Notes under the pieces: model-generated | The model's database searches: none | The model's input: the letters and a program-made list of their open reading frames with translations, nothing else | What the model was told of the DNA's origin: nothing | Shown: positions 9,587-20,389 of the stretch, one piece after another | Numbering within the stretch: the stretch's first letter is position 1 | Layout: each line of letters begins with the position of its first letter | Program-made: the position numbers and the translations under genes | DNA from: Corynebacterium fournieri | GTDB taxonomy: Bacteria; Actinomycetota; Actinomycetes; Mycobacteriales; Mycobacteriaceae | DNA: 64,000 bases | Reading direction: 5' to 3' | Assembly: GCF_030408775.1 (NCBI RefSeq) | Contig: NZ_CP047210.1 | Coordinates: 2,170,001 to 2,234,000, forward strand

Positions 9587-9671
9587 TTGGCGTTTTGAAA
9601 ACGACTTGGTTGGCGTTTTGAAAACAGATTGCTTGGCGTTTTGAAAGCGATCCGCTTGGCATTTTGAAAAC
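9587..9671. repeat. Four tandem 23-bp repeats with palindromic core
   Basis: TTGGCGTTTTGAAAAC recurs at 9587, 9610, 9633 and 9656, exactly 23 bp apart; copy 3 has one change in the palindrome (GTTTTGAAAGC) and copy 4 has TTGGCA. The core GTTTTGAAAAC is a palindrome around one central base. The remaining 7 bp of each unit are not conserved. The array sits between the ATPase promoter and the 3' end of the antiporter gene. It looks like a multimeric protein-binding site (operator or iteron-like), not a CRISPR. Confidence 0.85.
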
Positions 9672-9708
9672 GGGGCGGGCCGGTGGTTCGTCGATAGGCA
9701 AAAGCCCC

Positions 9709-11298
9709 TTACTTCGGCTCCCACAAGCTACTCGGGCCGGTGAGGGCCTTGCGGTCGCGCGCGAGAATGAGACGGTCCAAGTCAGCGAGCACCGCGTCGA
9801 CATCGGACGGGTTATACCGGCGCTCGCGCCGCGCCCGCTGCAGCTCGCGGCTGGCGGCGCGCAAGGCAACCTCCTGCATCTGCACCGCACCAGCGCGGGC
9901 CCGCAGAAACGCCTCCTTGCGTTCCTCGGAGCCCTCCGGATCCTGCAAGCGCTGCTCAGCAAACGAGTCCAGCCACTCCTGCACCATCTTGTACGCCTCA
10001 GGCTGGTACTCCTCACCGTGTTCGCGCACCGCCTTACGCGCAGCCGCGTACGCCCGCTGGTTCAGCTCCTCGAGCGCCTTGTCGGCGCCAGGCCCGTTTT
10101 GCAGGTCAAGCTTGTCCACGAGCCAAGGGAGCAACAGCCCCGGCACCACCATCGTGCAAGTGAGCACGGTCAGCGCGATGACCGACAGTTCGTGGTGGTA
10201 GCTCGTCGCCGACGCCGGAATTGCCAGCACCAGCGCCAGCGTGACCAGTCCGCGCATGCCCGCCCACGCCATGAGCAGGACCTCCTGCAGCCGTAGCGGG
10301 GAGACGTTCGTTCGGCGCTTTTTCTCGTTGAGCTTGTACAGCACCCACATCCACACGAAGCGCACCGCAAACGCGATGACGGACAGGACAACGCCCACCT
10401 GCACCGCCTGCCAGATGTGCGTGCCCGCGGTGTCCAGCGCGTCGCGCACGCTCATGCCGATCAGGCCGAACGCCACGCCGGTAAACAGCAGCTCCACGGT
10501 TTCCCAGAAGGAGTGGCCGGTCAGGCGGTCTTCTGCGGTCATGGTGGAGCGCGAGGACATCTCCACCGCGGCGATAACAATCGCGATGACGCCGGAAGCG
10601 TGGATGGCCTCGCAGCCTGCGTAGATGGCGAACGGAAGTACCCAGGTAAACGCTGTGCGGATCACGGAATCGGGCACGGAGTTGGCGAAGACAGCGGCCA
10701 ACCTGCCCACAACCAGGCCGATCAGCACCGCGGCGATGGCGGCGTAGAGGAACTGCAACACGCCCTTGCCAAAGTCGACCTCGCCGTGCGCGACCGCGGC
10801 CGCCATCGCGACGTTGAAGGTCACGATGGAGGCGGCGTCGTTGAACAGCCCCTCCGTCTGCAGCGTGCCGGTGATGCGCTTCGGGATGCCGGCCGGGCCC
10901 GCCACCGCATCCACGGCCACCGGGTCCGGCGGGGCAATCGCGGCGGCGAGCACCATCGCGGTGGCCAGGCTGAGCCCCGGCAGCATCCACATCGCCGTGG
11001 CGGTCAGCGCGGCGATGGTGAGGAACACCAGGATGATCGACATGGTCAGCACCACGTTGAGTTGCGAGCCGATCTGCCCCCAGCTCGTGCGCCGGGCCAG
11101 CGACCACAGCAGCGGCGGCAGGAAGATCGGCAGAATCAGGTGCGGATCAATGGACACCGTGTCGATGCCCGGAATGAAAATCACCGGCGCGACCACCACG
11201 GTCAGAAGCGCCGGCCAAGGCAGGCCGGTGCGTTCACCTACCGCGGCGACAAGGACGGTGGCGAGCAGTAATCCGATAAGTGCTATGAAAGTTCCCAC
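9709..11298 (-). CDS. Na+/H+ antiporter, CPA1 family
   Basis: This 529-residue membrane protein exchanges cytoplasmic Na+ (or K+) for protons. About 12 hydrophobic segments fill residues 1-400. They contain the CPA1 signatures AIAPPDPVAVDAVAG and GLFNDAASIVTFN, the latter with the Asn-Asp pair of electroneutral exchangers. A charged cytoplasmic tail of about 125 residues (ELNQRAYAAARKAVREHGEEYQPE and onwards) follows and may be regulatory. It is transcribed alone. Confidence 0.9.
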   Translation of the reverse strand: MGTFIALIGLLLATVLVAAVGERTGLPWPALLTVVVAPVIFIPGIDTVSIDPHLILPIFLPPLLWSLARRTSWGQIGSQLNVVLTMSIILVFLTIAALTATAMWMLPGLSLATAMVLAAAIAPPDPVAVDAVAGPAGIPKRITGTLQTEGLFNDAASIVTFNVAMAAAVAHGEVDFGKGVLQFLYAAIAAVLIGLVVGRLAAVFANSVPDSVIRTAFTWVLPFAIYAGCEAIHASGVIAIVIAAVEMSSRSTMTAEDRLTGHSFWETVELLFTGVAFGLIGMSVRDALDTAGTHIWQAVQVGVVLSVIAFAVRFVWMWVLYKLNEKKRRTNVSPLRLQEVLLMAWAGMRGLVTLALVLAIPASATSYHHELSVIALTVLTCTMVVPGLLLPWLVDKLDLQNGPGADKALEELNQRAYAAARKAVREHGEEYQPEAYKMVQEWLDSFAEQRLQDPEGSEERKEAFLRARAGAVQMQEVALRAASRELQRARRERRYNPSDVDAVLADLDRLILARDRKALTGPSSLWEPK

Positions 11299-11363
11299 GC
11301 TGGGCTAGTTTACGGCGCGTCGTGGGCAGCGCCAGGCGCCCCGGGGCTACACCGCCGGACAAC

Positions 11364-11432
11364 GGATCCAGCTATCAGGACCCAGCTATTCGCTTCCAGG
11401 AGCCGATTAGCTGGGTCTTAGTAGCTGGATCC
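11364..11432. repeat. Intergenic nested palindrome, variant A
   Basis: GGATCCAGCTA, a 4-bp gap, GACCCAGCTA, an 18-bp middle, TAGCTGGGTC, a 4-bp gap, then TAGCTGGATCC: two nested inverted repeats that could form a long hairpin. It lies between the convergence-free ends of the antiporter and glf genes. The architecture (doubled arm, short gap, doubled arm) matches the elements at 55141 and 59836, although the arm sequence differs. Confidence 0.7.
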
Positions 11433-11461
11433 GCGAAAAATGGAGCAGACTGTAGCCAACC

Positions 11462-12742
<1,281 letters not shown>

Positions 12743-12811
12743 CTACACTTCGTTTCTGTCACATTTGCCACTACTTTCGCAGTGAACGCCAAGAACCCCA
12801 GGAGTATTACT

Positions 12812-14752
12812 GTGCAGCAACGTCGCAGCATTCAGGGCGGCGCGGCCCACCCCGCCCGGGCCGCGATCATGCCCGTGATCGTGTCCGTCCTCCTCGTCAC
12901 AGCACTCGTTGCCGCCAACGCATTCAGCGGCAATCGCATCCTGCAGGTGCAGTCCCTCGGCGCAGGCGCCCCGGAGGTCTACACCACCACCTCATCGTTC
13001 GCTTCCGGCGACAACATCACCGTCGACGACGCCGCCATCCGCACCCAGGGCGGCGAAGAAGACCACGTGCGCCGCGTGGTCAAGGAGTTCACCAACGACC
13101 GCGAGTTCTCCATCGTGGGCCTGACCTGGACCGGCGACCGGGATGTCGCCGCGTACGTGCGCTCCCAAAAGGCCGACGGCGCCTGGTCCGAGTGGTTCGA
13201 GATGGACCCGGCAGACCCGCAGGCGGGCTCCGACAAGTTCGGCACCGAGCCGATCTACGTCGGCCGCACTAAGCGCATCCAGGTCTCCACCGGCAACGTG
13301 GACCTGCTTGAAGGCGGCCGCGCCGCCTCCGACGCCCCCACCACCGCCAACGACATCGAAGCCGTGTTCCTGGACGGCGGCACCGGCACCGCGCAAGGCG
13401 GCATCCAGCCGGTCGCCGATTCCTACACCCGCGGCATGCCCGAGGTAGTCACCCGCGCGCAGTGGGGCGCCGGCCGCAGCAGCACCCCGTACTACTCCGA
13501 GCCCACCACCGCCGCTACCGTGCACCACACGGCCGGTTCCAACAACTACTCCGAGGCCGAGGCACCGGGCATCGTGCGCGGCATCTGGAACTACCACACC
13601 AACAACCTGGGCTGGGGCGACATCGGCTACCACGCGCTCGTCGATAAGTACGGCAACATCTACGAAGGCCGCGCCGGCGGCATGGACCGCGGCCCGCAGG
13701 GCGCGCACGTCGGCTCCTTCAACCAGAACACCTGGGGCGTGTCCATGCTGGGCGACTACCAGCAGGCAGAGCCGACCCCGGCCGCGCTGCGCGCGATGGG
13801 CGATATCATCGGCTGGAAGGCCGCCCAGGCAGGCTTCGACCCCACCGGCTCCAGCTACCACGTCGCCGAGGGCAACTTCCGCGGTTCCAAGTACGCCGCC
13901 GGCCAGGGCGCGATGTTCAGCAACATCAACGCCCACCGCGACTTCCACTACAACACCTGCCCGGGCGACAACCTGTACTCCAAGCTGCCCATGATCCGGG
14001 CAGCCGCCTCCCTGAAGTACCGCACGCTGCGCTCCGGCAACGATTCCGGGTCGCTGTTCGGCGAATGGGGCAAGGAGTCGACCACCGCGTCCGCAACCGC
14101 CACCACGACGCCCACCAGCACCGCGCCGGCCACCAACACCGCGCCGGCGGATCCGAACGTGCAGACCACCGTCGTCACCGCAACGCCGACGCGCCAGTCG
14201 GCGTCCGTCGACGACACCTTGACCGCACTGTCCTCCGGCGACCCCACCGCGATCGCCACCGTGGCTGGCACCGCAATCGGCCTGGTCTTGCTCTACCTGG
14301 CCGCCCAGGACAAGCTGCCCACGGTAAGCACCAAAGGCGACGTGCAGATCTTCGAGGGTCTGACGCTGGAGCAGGCCGCCGGGCTGGCGAAGCAGATCAG
14401 CCCCGCGGTCGCGCCCACCCTCAACGCCTTCGGCGCCGAAAACGCCGCGCAGGTCTGGACCTCGCTCGAGCCCACCCTGGGCAAGATCGTCGCCGGCGTG
14501 GGCGGCCCGACCGGACCGGCAGTGACCCTCTACTCAAACGGCGTGGGTGCCCGCAACAAGGAGGGCGAGATCATCGCGCTGGTGGGCAAGATCGCCGAGG
14601 CCTGGCTGCAGCAGGGCCTGGACGCTGGCCCGCTGGGCATGCCGGTAAGCCAGCAGTTCAACCCCACCGCCGACACCGTGCGCGTGGACTTCGAAGGTGG
14701 CTTCATCACCTACAACCCGTCCACCAACGCCGTGGACATCAACGCCCGCTAG
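12812..14752 (+). CDS. Secreted N-acetylmuramoyl-L-alanine amidase with PGRP domain and LGFP repeat
   Basis: It cleaves the bond between muramic acid and the stem peptide. The start is GTG 12812 (VQQRRSIQGG), with AGGAG 7 nt upstream; the much longer open frame upstream is antisense to glf and is not coding. A basic N-terminus and one hydrophobic segment (residues about 19-40) act as signal or anchor. The PGRP/amidase_2 domain spans about 205-390 with zinc ligands in VHHTAG (about 236), INAHRDFH and NTCPGD (about 382). A Thr/Ala-rich linker, a second hydrophobic segment (about 480-500) and an LGFP-type repeat (GMPVSQQF...DFEGGFITY) end the 646-residue chain. LGFP repeats are thought to tether proteins to the corynebacterial wall. 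Confidence 0.9.
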   Translation: MQQRRSIQGGAAHPARAAIMPVIVSVLLVTALVAANAFSGNRILQVQSLGAGAPEVYTTTSSFASGDNITVDDAAIRTQGGEEDHVRRVVKEFTNDREFSIVGLTWTGDRDVAAYVRSQKADGAWSEWFEMDPADPQAGSDKFGTEPIYVGRTKRIQVSTGNVDLLEGGRAASDAPTTANDIEAVFLDGGTGTAQGGIQPVADSYTRGMPEVVTRAQWGAGRSSTPYYSEPTTAATVHHTAGSNNYSEAEAPGIVRGIWNYHTNNLGWGDIGYHALVDKYGNIYEGRAGGMDRGPQGAHVGSFNQNTWGVSMLGDYQQAEPTPAALRAMGDIIGWKAAQAGFDPTGSSYHVAEGNFRGSKYAAGQGAMFSNINAHRDFHYNTCPGDNLYSKLPMIRAAASLKYRTLRSGNDSGSLFGEWGKESTTASATATTTPTSTAPATNTAPADPNVQTTVVTATPTRQSASVDDTLTALSSGDPTAIATVAGTAIGLVLLYLAAQDKLPTVSTKGDVQIFEGLTLEQAAGLAKQISPAVAPTLNAFGAENAAQVWTSLEPTLGKIVAGVGGPTGPAVTLYSNGVGARNKEGEIIALVGKIAEAWLQQGLDAGPLGMPVSQQFNPTADTVRVDFEGGFITYNPSTNAVDINAR

Positions 14753-14772
14753 GCCCCCTCGCAAGCTCGGGC

Positions 14773-16233
14773 CTAGGCTAGATCCAAGCAGCGGGCGACC
14801 GCGTCCTCCCACGCGGCAATGAGCCGGTCCCTGTCGGGGCCGGCCATTTCGCCTTCCCAGGTCGTCGGGGTGCCGAGCGTGAGCGGCTCGTCGAGAAGCG
14901 AAATGCCCATGCCCGCCGCCGACGCCGCCCCCATCACCGTCGTCTCGGTGTTGGCGGGACGCTCCACGCTGATGCCGAGGATGTCCGCCTGCATCTGCAT
15001 GAGCAGATCATTCGTGGTCATGCCGCCGTCCACCTTGAGCGCGGTCGGCTCGCCTCCCATCGCGCACACCACCTCGCGCGCCTGCAGGCAGGTCGCCTCC
15101 AGCGCCGCGCGAGCAATGTGCCGCTTATCGACGAACCTGGTCAACCCCACGATCACCCCACGCGCATCGGGGCGCCACCGCGGCGCGAACAACCCCGAAA
15201 ATGCCGGCACGATCACCACTCCCCCACTGTCGTCCACCTGCGAGGCGAGCGTCTCGGATTCCGCGGCGGTTGCAAGCAGGCCCAGCTGGTCGCGCAACCA
15301 CTGAATCAACGACCCGCCCACGGCTACCGAGCCCTCCTGCGCGTACACCGGCGGCTGCCCCTCGATTTGGTATGCCACCGTGGTCAGCAGCCCACTGTCG
15401 CTGAACTTCGGCGTGCGACCGGTATTGAGCAGCATGAACAGGCCCGTGCCGTAGGTCATCTTCGCATCGTTTTCGCGAAGTCCGCCCTGGCCGAACAGCG
15501 CCGCCTGCTGGTCACCCAACACGCCTGTGATCGGCACACCCGCCAACGGGCCCCGGCGGCGAATCGTGCCGAACTCGCCCACCGACGGGCGGATCTCGGG
15601 GAGGATTTGGCGGGGGATGCGAAGCTCGTCGCAAAGCTTGTTGTCCCATTGCAGCGTTTCCAAATCCATCAGCAGCGTGCGCGATGCGTTGGTCACGTCG
15701 GTCAAGTGCACCGCCCGCTCTGGCTCCTTCGCGCCGCCGGTGAGGTTCCAGATCAGCCACGTATCAATCGTGCCCGCCAGCAGCTCGCCGTTTTCCGCGC
15801 GCTCCCGGGCGCCCGCGACGTTGTCCAGAATCCACGCCCACTTCGGCGCCGCCGGGTACGAGTTGTGCAGCAGCCCCGTCTTGCGCAGGTACTTGGCCGG
15901 ATCACCCTCGTGGTTGGTGCGCGTGTCCTGCCACACGATCGCGTTGTAGATCGGCTTGCCAGTTGCCTTGTCCCAGATCACGGCCGTTTCGCGCTGATTG
16001 GTCACACCGAGGGCGTCGATGTCCTGCTCGCTGATGTCCTTGTCCGCCAGCGCCTCGCTCAGCGCCCGGCGCGTGTTGCGCCAGATCTCCATCGGGTCGT
16101 GCTCCACCCAGCCCTTCCGCGGCATGTGCTGGGCGTGCTCGTACTGCGTTTGCGCGATGACCTTGCCGTCGGTGCGCGTGATGCACACGCGTGTCGACGT
16201 CGTGCCCTGGTCAATCGCCGCAATCAAAGCCAT
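14773..16233 (-). CDS. glpK: Glycerol kinase
   Basis: It phosphorylates glycerol to sn-glycerol-3-phosphate with ATP. The 486-residue FGGY-family chain begins [15 protein letters not shown] (phosphate-binding loop). It has WEHDPME-like 'VEHDPMEIW', the FGGY signature region [14 protein letters not shown] and C-terminal [16 protein letters not shown]. Start ATG 16233 is preferred over the upstream extension, which is low-complexity. It is divergent from the gene at 16522, with paired palindromes in the shared upstream region. Other G3P genes in the window (ugp, GDPD) lie about 40 kb away. Confidence 0.95.
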   Translation of the reverse strand: MALIAAIDQGTTSTRVCITRTDGKVIAQTQYEHAQHMPRKGWVEHDPMEIWRNTRRALSEALADKDISEQDIDALGVTNQRETAVIWDKATGKPIYNAIVWQDTRTNHEGDPAKYLRKTGLLHNSYPAAPKWAWILDNVAGARERAENGELLAGTIDTWLIWNLTGGAKEPERAVHLTDVTNASRTLLMDLETLQWDNKLCDELRIPRQILPEIRPSVGEFGTIRRRGPLAGVPITGVLGDQQAALFGQGGLRENDAKMTYGTGLFMLLNTGRTPKFSDSGLLTTVAYQIEGQPPVYAQEGSVAVGGSLIQWLRDQLGLLATAAESETLASQVDDSGGVVIVPAFSGLFAPRWRPDARGVIVGLTRFVDKRHIARAALEATCLQAREVVCAMGGEPTALKVDGGMTTNDLLMQMQADILGISVERPANTETTVMGAASAAGMGISLLDEPLTLGTPTTWEGEMAGPDRDRLIAAWEDAVARCLDLA

Positions 16234-16334
16234 GCGCGCGATTCTATCGGGGCGGGGTGCGCCGGCCCTGCACGGCAGAGCCGGCGGGGTTGGAACGCGG
16301 CATCTGCCGGACTGAGGCGTCTGCCGGAGGCTCG

Positions 16335-16463
16335 TCGTATAGCAGCGCGGCGGGGGCGCTATACGATCAACACCTTGTTGCAACTCACATTCATTATCAC
16401 CTGGGCAAACGCGAACGAGTTGTGCGGATCGTATAGCAGCACCCCCGCCCCCGCTATACGATC
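16335..16463. promoter_or_regulatory. Two copies of a CGTATAGC/GCTATACG palindrome between divergent genes
   Basis: Copy 1: TCGTATAGC (16335-16343), 14-bp GC-rich spacer, GCTATACGA (16358-16366). Copy 2: GATCGTATAGC (16427-16437), 15-bp C-rich spacer, GCTATACGATC (16453-16463), with perfect 11-bp arms. The copies are separated by about 60 bp. They fill the 288-bp region between glpK and the gene at 16522. They could be regulator sites for either gene or stem-loops of a dispersed repeat; the rest of the region shows no gene. Confidence 0.65.
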
Positions 16464-16521
16464 TTCATCCCCGGCGCATCTCGCGTGGACGCATCCCGCC
16501 TCGCGTGCGATACTCCCGCCC

Positions 16522-17403
16522 ATGGGGGGAATTGCAAAGAAACGCCAGGCTGAGCTGGATCTGATCACGCAGGTCGCAGCCCAGTGCAAGACATCTGTGA
16601 TAACCGGCCCGGCGGCGGCGCGCTGGCTCGGGTTGTCCACGCTCAATTGGGTGACCGCCGTGGACCTGGCTCTTCCGGGCGAAGCGCGGTCGTGGGGGAA
16701 GAAGTATCCGGACAGGGTCTACCGCGACGGCCTCCTGCGCGAGCAGGAGTTTCTCGTGCACAACGGCGTCCGCACGGCCACCGCCATCCGCGCGATGTTC
16801 GATTCCTTCCGCTACCACGGCCGCATGGAAGCCCTGGTACAGATTGAATCTGCCCGGTTCAAGCACGAGCACCTGAGCATTGACTACCTGCTGGCCAAGA
16901 CGGAAGTGTTGCCTCGCGCGCGGGGGTTGAAGTCGTTTAGGCAGCTCATCGGGTACTCCTCCGACACCTCCGCCAGCGCGTTGGAGACTCGTCTGCGCCA
17001 CCGCCTCCTTCGGGCCGTGGAAACGGGCCAGCTCACGGGGGTGGAAAGCCTGGAGTTCCAGGTCGGTTTCCAGATCGTCGACGAACACGGTTGGCCCACG
17101 GTGGCTTGGGCGGATGCACTCATCAACGGCTTCCTCGTGCTTGAGGCGGACGGGCGGGAGAAGACGAGCGGGGAGATGGGCGATGCGGCAGATGCTTTAC
17201 GACGTGAACGTCACCGCGAAACCCAACTCCAAAACCGCGGCGCGACGGTGCGCCGCGCGGGGTGGGACGCTACGTCGTGGGGCGGGTTGATCGCCGAGCT
17301 ACAGCGGTTGATCAACCACCAACCCGGGGTGCACCAGCTGCCCAACCGGATGGACGTGCGGTACCGCCAGTGGCTGGCAGGGCTTGAGCGCCGCGCGGGT
17401 TAG
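16522..17403 (+). CDS. DUF559/Vsr-like nuclease-fold protein
   Basis: This 293-residue protein has an N-terminal part resembling the winged-helix/AbiEi-like region found before DUF559 domains in actinobacteria. The C-terminal third shows a Vsr/PD-(D/E)XK-like pattern: GFLVLEADGREKTS (about 201-214), then RRERHRETQLQNRGATVRRAGW. This matches the usual E-x-D-G-x-x-H ... R-D-x-x-L-x-x-x-G-x-x-v-x-R frame, but the usual His of the first block is Lys here. The function is unknown; an enzymatic role is inferred only from the pattern. Its TAG stop overlaps the stop of the convergent HAD gene. ATG 16522 is chosen because upstream open frame is intergenic repeat. Confidence 0.65.
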   Translation: MGGIAKKRQAELDLITQVAAQCKTSVITGPAAARWLGLSTLNWVTAVDLALPGEARSWGKKYPDRVYRDGLLREQEFLVHNGVRTATAIRAMFDSFRYHGRMEALVQIESARFKHEHLSIDYLLAKTEVLPRARGLKSFRQLIGYSSDTSASALETRLRHRLLRAVETGQLTGVESLEFQVGFQIVDEHGWPTVAWADALINGFLVLEADGREKTSGEMGDAADALRRERHRETQLQNRGATVRRAGWDATSWGGLIAELQRLINHQPGVHQLPNRMDVRYRQWLAGLERRAG

Positions 17404-18224
17404 AACCAGCGCTCGAGCACCCGCGCAACACCGTATTCGTCGTTGGTTGCGGTGACGTGGTCGGCGGCGTCGCGCAGCACGTCCTTGGCGTTTCCCATGG
17501 CCACCCCGAGGCCGGCCCAGCGCAGCAGCTCGAGGTCGTTGGGCATGTCGCCGAACGCGATGGCCTCGGCGGCGGTCACGCCGTAGAGCTCAGCGAGGTA
17601 GGTCGCGCCGGCGGCTTTGTTCACGCCGGGGCAGGACACCTCGAGCAGGCCTTCGTCCATGGAGTAGGTCACGTGCGCCAGTATCGGGTCGATGTGCGGA
17701 GCGATGAGCTCGTACATCTGCGCCGAGGTCATGGCGGAGCAGCGCACCAGAAGCTTTGCGGCGGGCTGGCTGATCAGGGTGGGGGTGTCGGCGACGCCGA
17801 AGCAGCTGTCCCACGCGTCGCGGTTGTACTCGGGGGTGATGATGAAGCATTCCTCTTCCGGGTCCAGCGCGGAGGAGCCGACGCGCTCCACGCCGTAGCC
17901 GTGCGCGACCCCGGCGAGCACGCGTTCCGCCACGTCGACGACCTCGGCCATCGCGGACGGGGCGAGTTCAAAGGCGTGGATGACGCGGTCTTCGGCCGGG
18001 TCGTAGACCACCGCCCCGTTCGCGCACACGCACACCGGCGCGATCGGCAGCTGCTCCAAAACGGGCAGCAGCCAGCGGTGCGGCCGCCCCGTGGCCAGGC
18101 CGAAGTGGACCCCGGACGCCACGGCGCGGGACACCACGCCGCGCAGTCGCTCGCTCACACGGCCGGCGGAGGTGATAAACGTGCCGTCGATGTCCGAGAT
18201 AATCAGGCGTGGGGCGGCGTTCAC
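17400..18224 (-). CDS. HAD-superfamily (Cof-type) phosphatase
   Basis: This 274-residue hydrolase has motif I SDIDGTFIT (catalytic Asp11 and Asp13), a class IIB cap with CANGAVVYDP, and C-terminal motif IV AFGDMPNDLELLRWAGLGVAMGNA. Such enzymes dephosphorylate sugar phosphates or similar small metabolites; the substrate cannot be predicted. The GTG start at 18224 lies 4 bp after the acyltransferase stop, in the operon serS-acyltransferase-HAD. Upstream in-frame sequence belongs to the acyltransferase gene. Confidence 0.85.
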   Translation of the reverse strand: MNAAPRLIISDIDGTFITSAGRVSERLRGVVSRAVASGVHFGLATGRPHRWLLPVLEQLPIAPVCVCANGAVVYDPAEDRVIHAFELAPSAMAEVVDVAERVLAGVAHGYGVERVGSSALDPEEECFIITPEYNRDAWDSCFGVADTPTLISQPAAKLLVRCSAMTSAQMYELIAPHIDPILAHVTYSMDEGLLEVSCPGVNKAAGATYLAELYGVTAAEAIAFGDMPNDLELLRWAGLGVAMGNAKDVLRDAADHVTATNDEYGVARVLERWF

Positions 18225-18228
18225 GGCG

Positions 18229-19056
18229 TCACTTCCTGCGCTTTTTCGCTTCGCGCTCGGCGCGTTCGCGGGCGTAAATTTTCTCGGCCTCGGCGATGGT
18301 CGGGGCGGTGCCGCCGAGGGCGACCGGCATCCACGCCTCGCAGGCACCGTCGGTGTGGAGGGAGGCGTATTCGTTCCGTGAGGCGTCGAGAAGCAATTGC
18401 ATCTGCCGCTTGAGCTCGGCGGTGTCCGCCTCCGCGTCGCCGGTGAGCGCGACGGGCTCGCCGTAGCGCACGATCACGGGGACGTTGCGGAAGTGCTTGG
18501 GCAGGTCCTTGGTCCAGATGCGCTGCGAGCCCCAGATCACGCACGGGATCAGCGGCACACCAGCCTGGTGGGAGATGCGGGCGGCACCGGTTTTGAAGTG
18601 GGCGAGCTCGAAGGAACGCGAAATGGTCGCCTCTGGGAAGATGCCCACCAGGTTGCCTTCGCGCAGCATGCTCACCGCAGGGGCGATCGAGTCGGCGCCG
18701 CGGGCGCGATCGACGGGCACGTGCTTCATTATCTTCAGCAGCTGGCCCAGCACCGGAACGTCGAAGACGGCCTTTTTGGCCATGAAGCGCACCAGGCGGT
18801 CCCCGTGCAGGTAGGGTCCGGTGCCCAGGAGGATGAAGTCGGCGTAGCCGGTGTGGTTGCCAGCGAGCATCGCGCCGCCTTCCGCCGGGATGTTTTCGGC
18901 GCCGATGACCGTGACATCGATGTTCGCGGCGCGCATGAGGCGCCGCGCGAACCCCACAAAGCCCTGATAGAACCGCTCGACGGCCTCATCGCGGTTGGCG
19001 GCGATGCCTTCGTAGAGCCGCGGGACGGTAAAGCCGCGGTACCGGCGGGTATCCAT
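18229..19056 (-). CDS. Lysophospholipid acyltransferase (PlsC family)
   Basis: It is predicted to transfer an acyl chain to 1-acyl-glycerol-3-phosphate or a related lipid at the membrane. The 275-residue chain has the catalytic H-x4-D block NHTGYAD (His68, Asp73), the substrate block GIFPEATISRS (about 138) and the VPLIPCVIWG segment. The ATG shares one base with the serS stop (TAATG). Corynebacteria carry several PlsC paralogues, so the exact acceptor is uncertain. Confidence 0.88.
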   Translation of the reverse strand: MDTRRYRGFTVPRLYEGIAANRDEAVERFYQGFVGFARRLMRAANIDVTVIGAENIPAEGGAMLAGNHTGYADFILLGTGPYLHGDRLVRFMAKKAVFDVPVLGQLLKIMKHVPVDRARGADSIAPAVSMLREGNLVGIFPEATISRSFELAHFKTGAARISHQAGVPLIPCVIWGSQRIWTKDLPKHFRNVPVIVRYGEPVALTGDAEADTAELKRQMQLLLDASRNEYASLHTDGACEAWMPVALGGTAPTIAEAEKIYARERAEREAKKRRK

Positions 19057-20309
19057 TACGGCGCAAGCACTTCCTTACCCACCCACGGGCGGAGCGCCTC
19101 GGGCACGCGCACGGAGCCGTCCGCCTGCTGGTTGTTTTCCAGGATGGCCACCAGCCAGCGGGTGGTGGCCAGGGTGCCGTTGAGGGTGGCGGCGGTTTGG
19201 GTCTTGCCGTTTTCGTCGCGGTAGCGCGTCTGCAGGCGGCGGGCCTGGAAGGTGGTGCAGTTCGACGTCGAGGTCAGCTCGCGGTAAGTGCCTTGCGACG
19301 GCACCCACGCCTCCGTGTCAAACTTGCGGGCTGCAGAGGAACCGAGGTCGCCGGCGGCGACGTCGATGATGCGGTACGGCACCTCCACGGCGGCAAGCAT
19401 GTCGCGCTCCAGACCGAGCAGCTTCTGGTGCATCGCCTCGGCGTCTTCCGGCTTGCAGTAAGCGAACATTTCCAGTTTGTCGAACTGGTGGACGCGCAGG
19501 ATGCCCTTCGTGTCCTTGCCGTAGGAGCCTGCCTCGCGGCGGAAGCAGGAGGACCAGCCGGCGTAGAGCAGGGGCCCGTCGGACAGGTCGATGATCTCGT
19601 CCTGGTGCAGGCCGGCCAGGGCCACCTCGGAGGTACCCACCAGGTACATGTCGTCGCGCTCGAGGTAGTAGATCTCCTCGTCGTGCGCGTCGAGGAAGCC
19701 GGTGCCCTGCATCACTTCGGGGCGCACCAGCACCGGCGGGATCATCACCTTGAAGCCGGCCTCGCGCGCCTTCTGGGCGGCGAGCATGAGCATGCCCAGC
19801 TGCATCCAGGCACCGTCGCCGGCGAGGTAGTAAAAGCGCGCGCCGCCGACCTTGGTGCCGCGCTTCATGTCGATGATGCCGAGTGCTTCGCCCAGGTCCA
19901 GGTGGTCTTTGACCTCGAAGTCGAACTCGGGGACCTCGCCGACGTGCTCGAGGACCACGAAGTCTTCCTCGCCGCCAGCCGGAGCGCCTTCGACGATGTT
20001 GGCGATGGAGTACTGCAGCTTGTTCAGATTCTCCGCCGCCTCAGCTTCTGCAGCCTCGGCCTCCTTCACACGCGCCTTGAGCTCGTTGGAGCCTTCCAGC
20101 AGCGCCGGGCGATCCTCGGGCGCGGCTTGGCCGATCTTCTTGCCAAACGCCTTCTGCTCCGAACGCAGTTCATCGGCGGCTTGGATAGCGGCGCGGCGCG
20201 CCTCGTCGGCGGCCAGCAACTCGTCTACAAGCGCAGGGTCTTCGCCGCGAGCTCGCTGGGATTCGCGGACGGCCTCAGGGTTTTCGCGCACACGCTTCAG
20301 ATCAATCAC
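19056..20309 (-). CDS. serS: Seryl-tRNA synthetase
   Basis: It charges tRNA-Ser with serine. The 417-residue class II synthetase has an N-terminal antiparallel coiled coil (residues about 1-105, [17 protein letters not shown]...) and the class II core with [33 protein letters not shown] (motif 2) and [20 protein letters not shown] (motif 3, serine specific). The start is GTG 20309, with AAGGTG upstream. It is first gene of a three-gene operon and divergent from the GntR regulator. Confidence 0.97.
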   Translation of the reverse strand: MIDLKRVRENPEAVRESQRARGEDPALVDELLAADEARRAAIQAADELRSEQKAFGKKIGQAAPEDRPALLEGSNELKARVKEAEAAEAEAAENLNKLQYSIANIVEGAPAGGEEDFVVLEHVGEVPEFDFEVKDHLDLGEALGIIDMKRGTKVGGARFYYLAGDGAWMQLGMLMLAAQKAREAGFKVMIPPVLVRPEVMQGTGFLDAHDEEIYYLERDDMYLVGTSEVALAGLHQDEIIDLSDGPLLYAGWSSCFRREAGSYGKDTKGILRVHQFDKLEMFAYCKPEDAEAMHQKLLGLERDMLAAVEVPYRIIDVAAGDLGSSAARKFDTEAWVPSQGTYRELTSTSNCTTFQARRLQTRYRDENGKTQTAATLNGTLATTRWLVAILENNQQADGSVRVPEALRPWVGKEVLAP

Positions 20310-20377
20310 GCTTGTTCACCTTACCTTGTATCCCCGCGGCGCCGGGGCACAACAGCATCCGGTCATAACCAGTGCGC

Positions 20378-20383
20378 TATGGT
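20378..20383 (+). promoter_or_regulatory. -10 element of the GntR regulator gene (leaderless)
   Basis: TATGGT lies 6 nt before the ATG at 20390 and no ribosome binding site intervenes. This placement decides the start at 20390 over an in-frame codon at 20372. Confidence 0.5.
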
Positions 20384-20389
20384 GGGCGT

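Noticed and set aside
9587-9671. Tandem 23-bp repeats as a CRISPR array
   Set aside because: Conserved part is 16 bp and the variable part only 7 bp, too short for spacers, and no cas genes are near.
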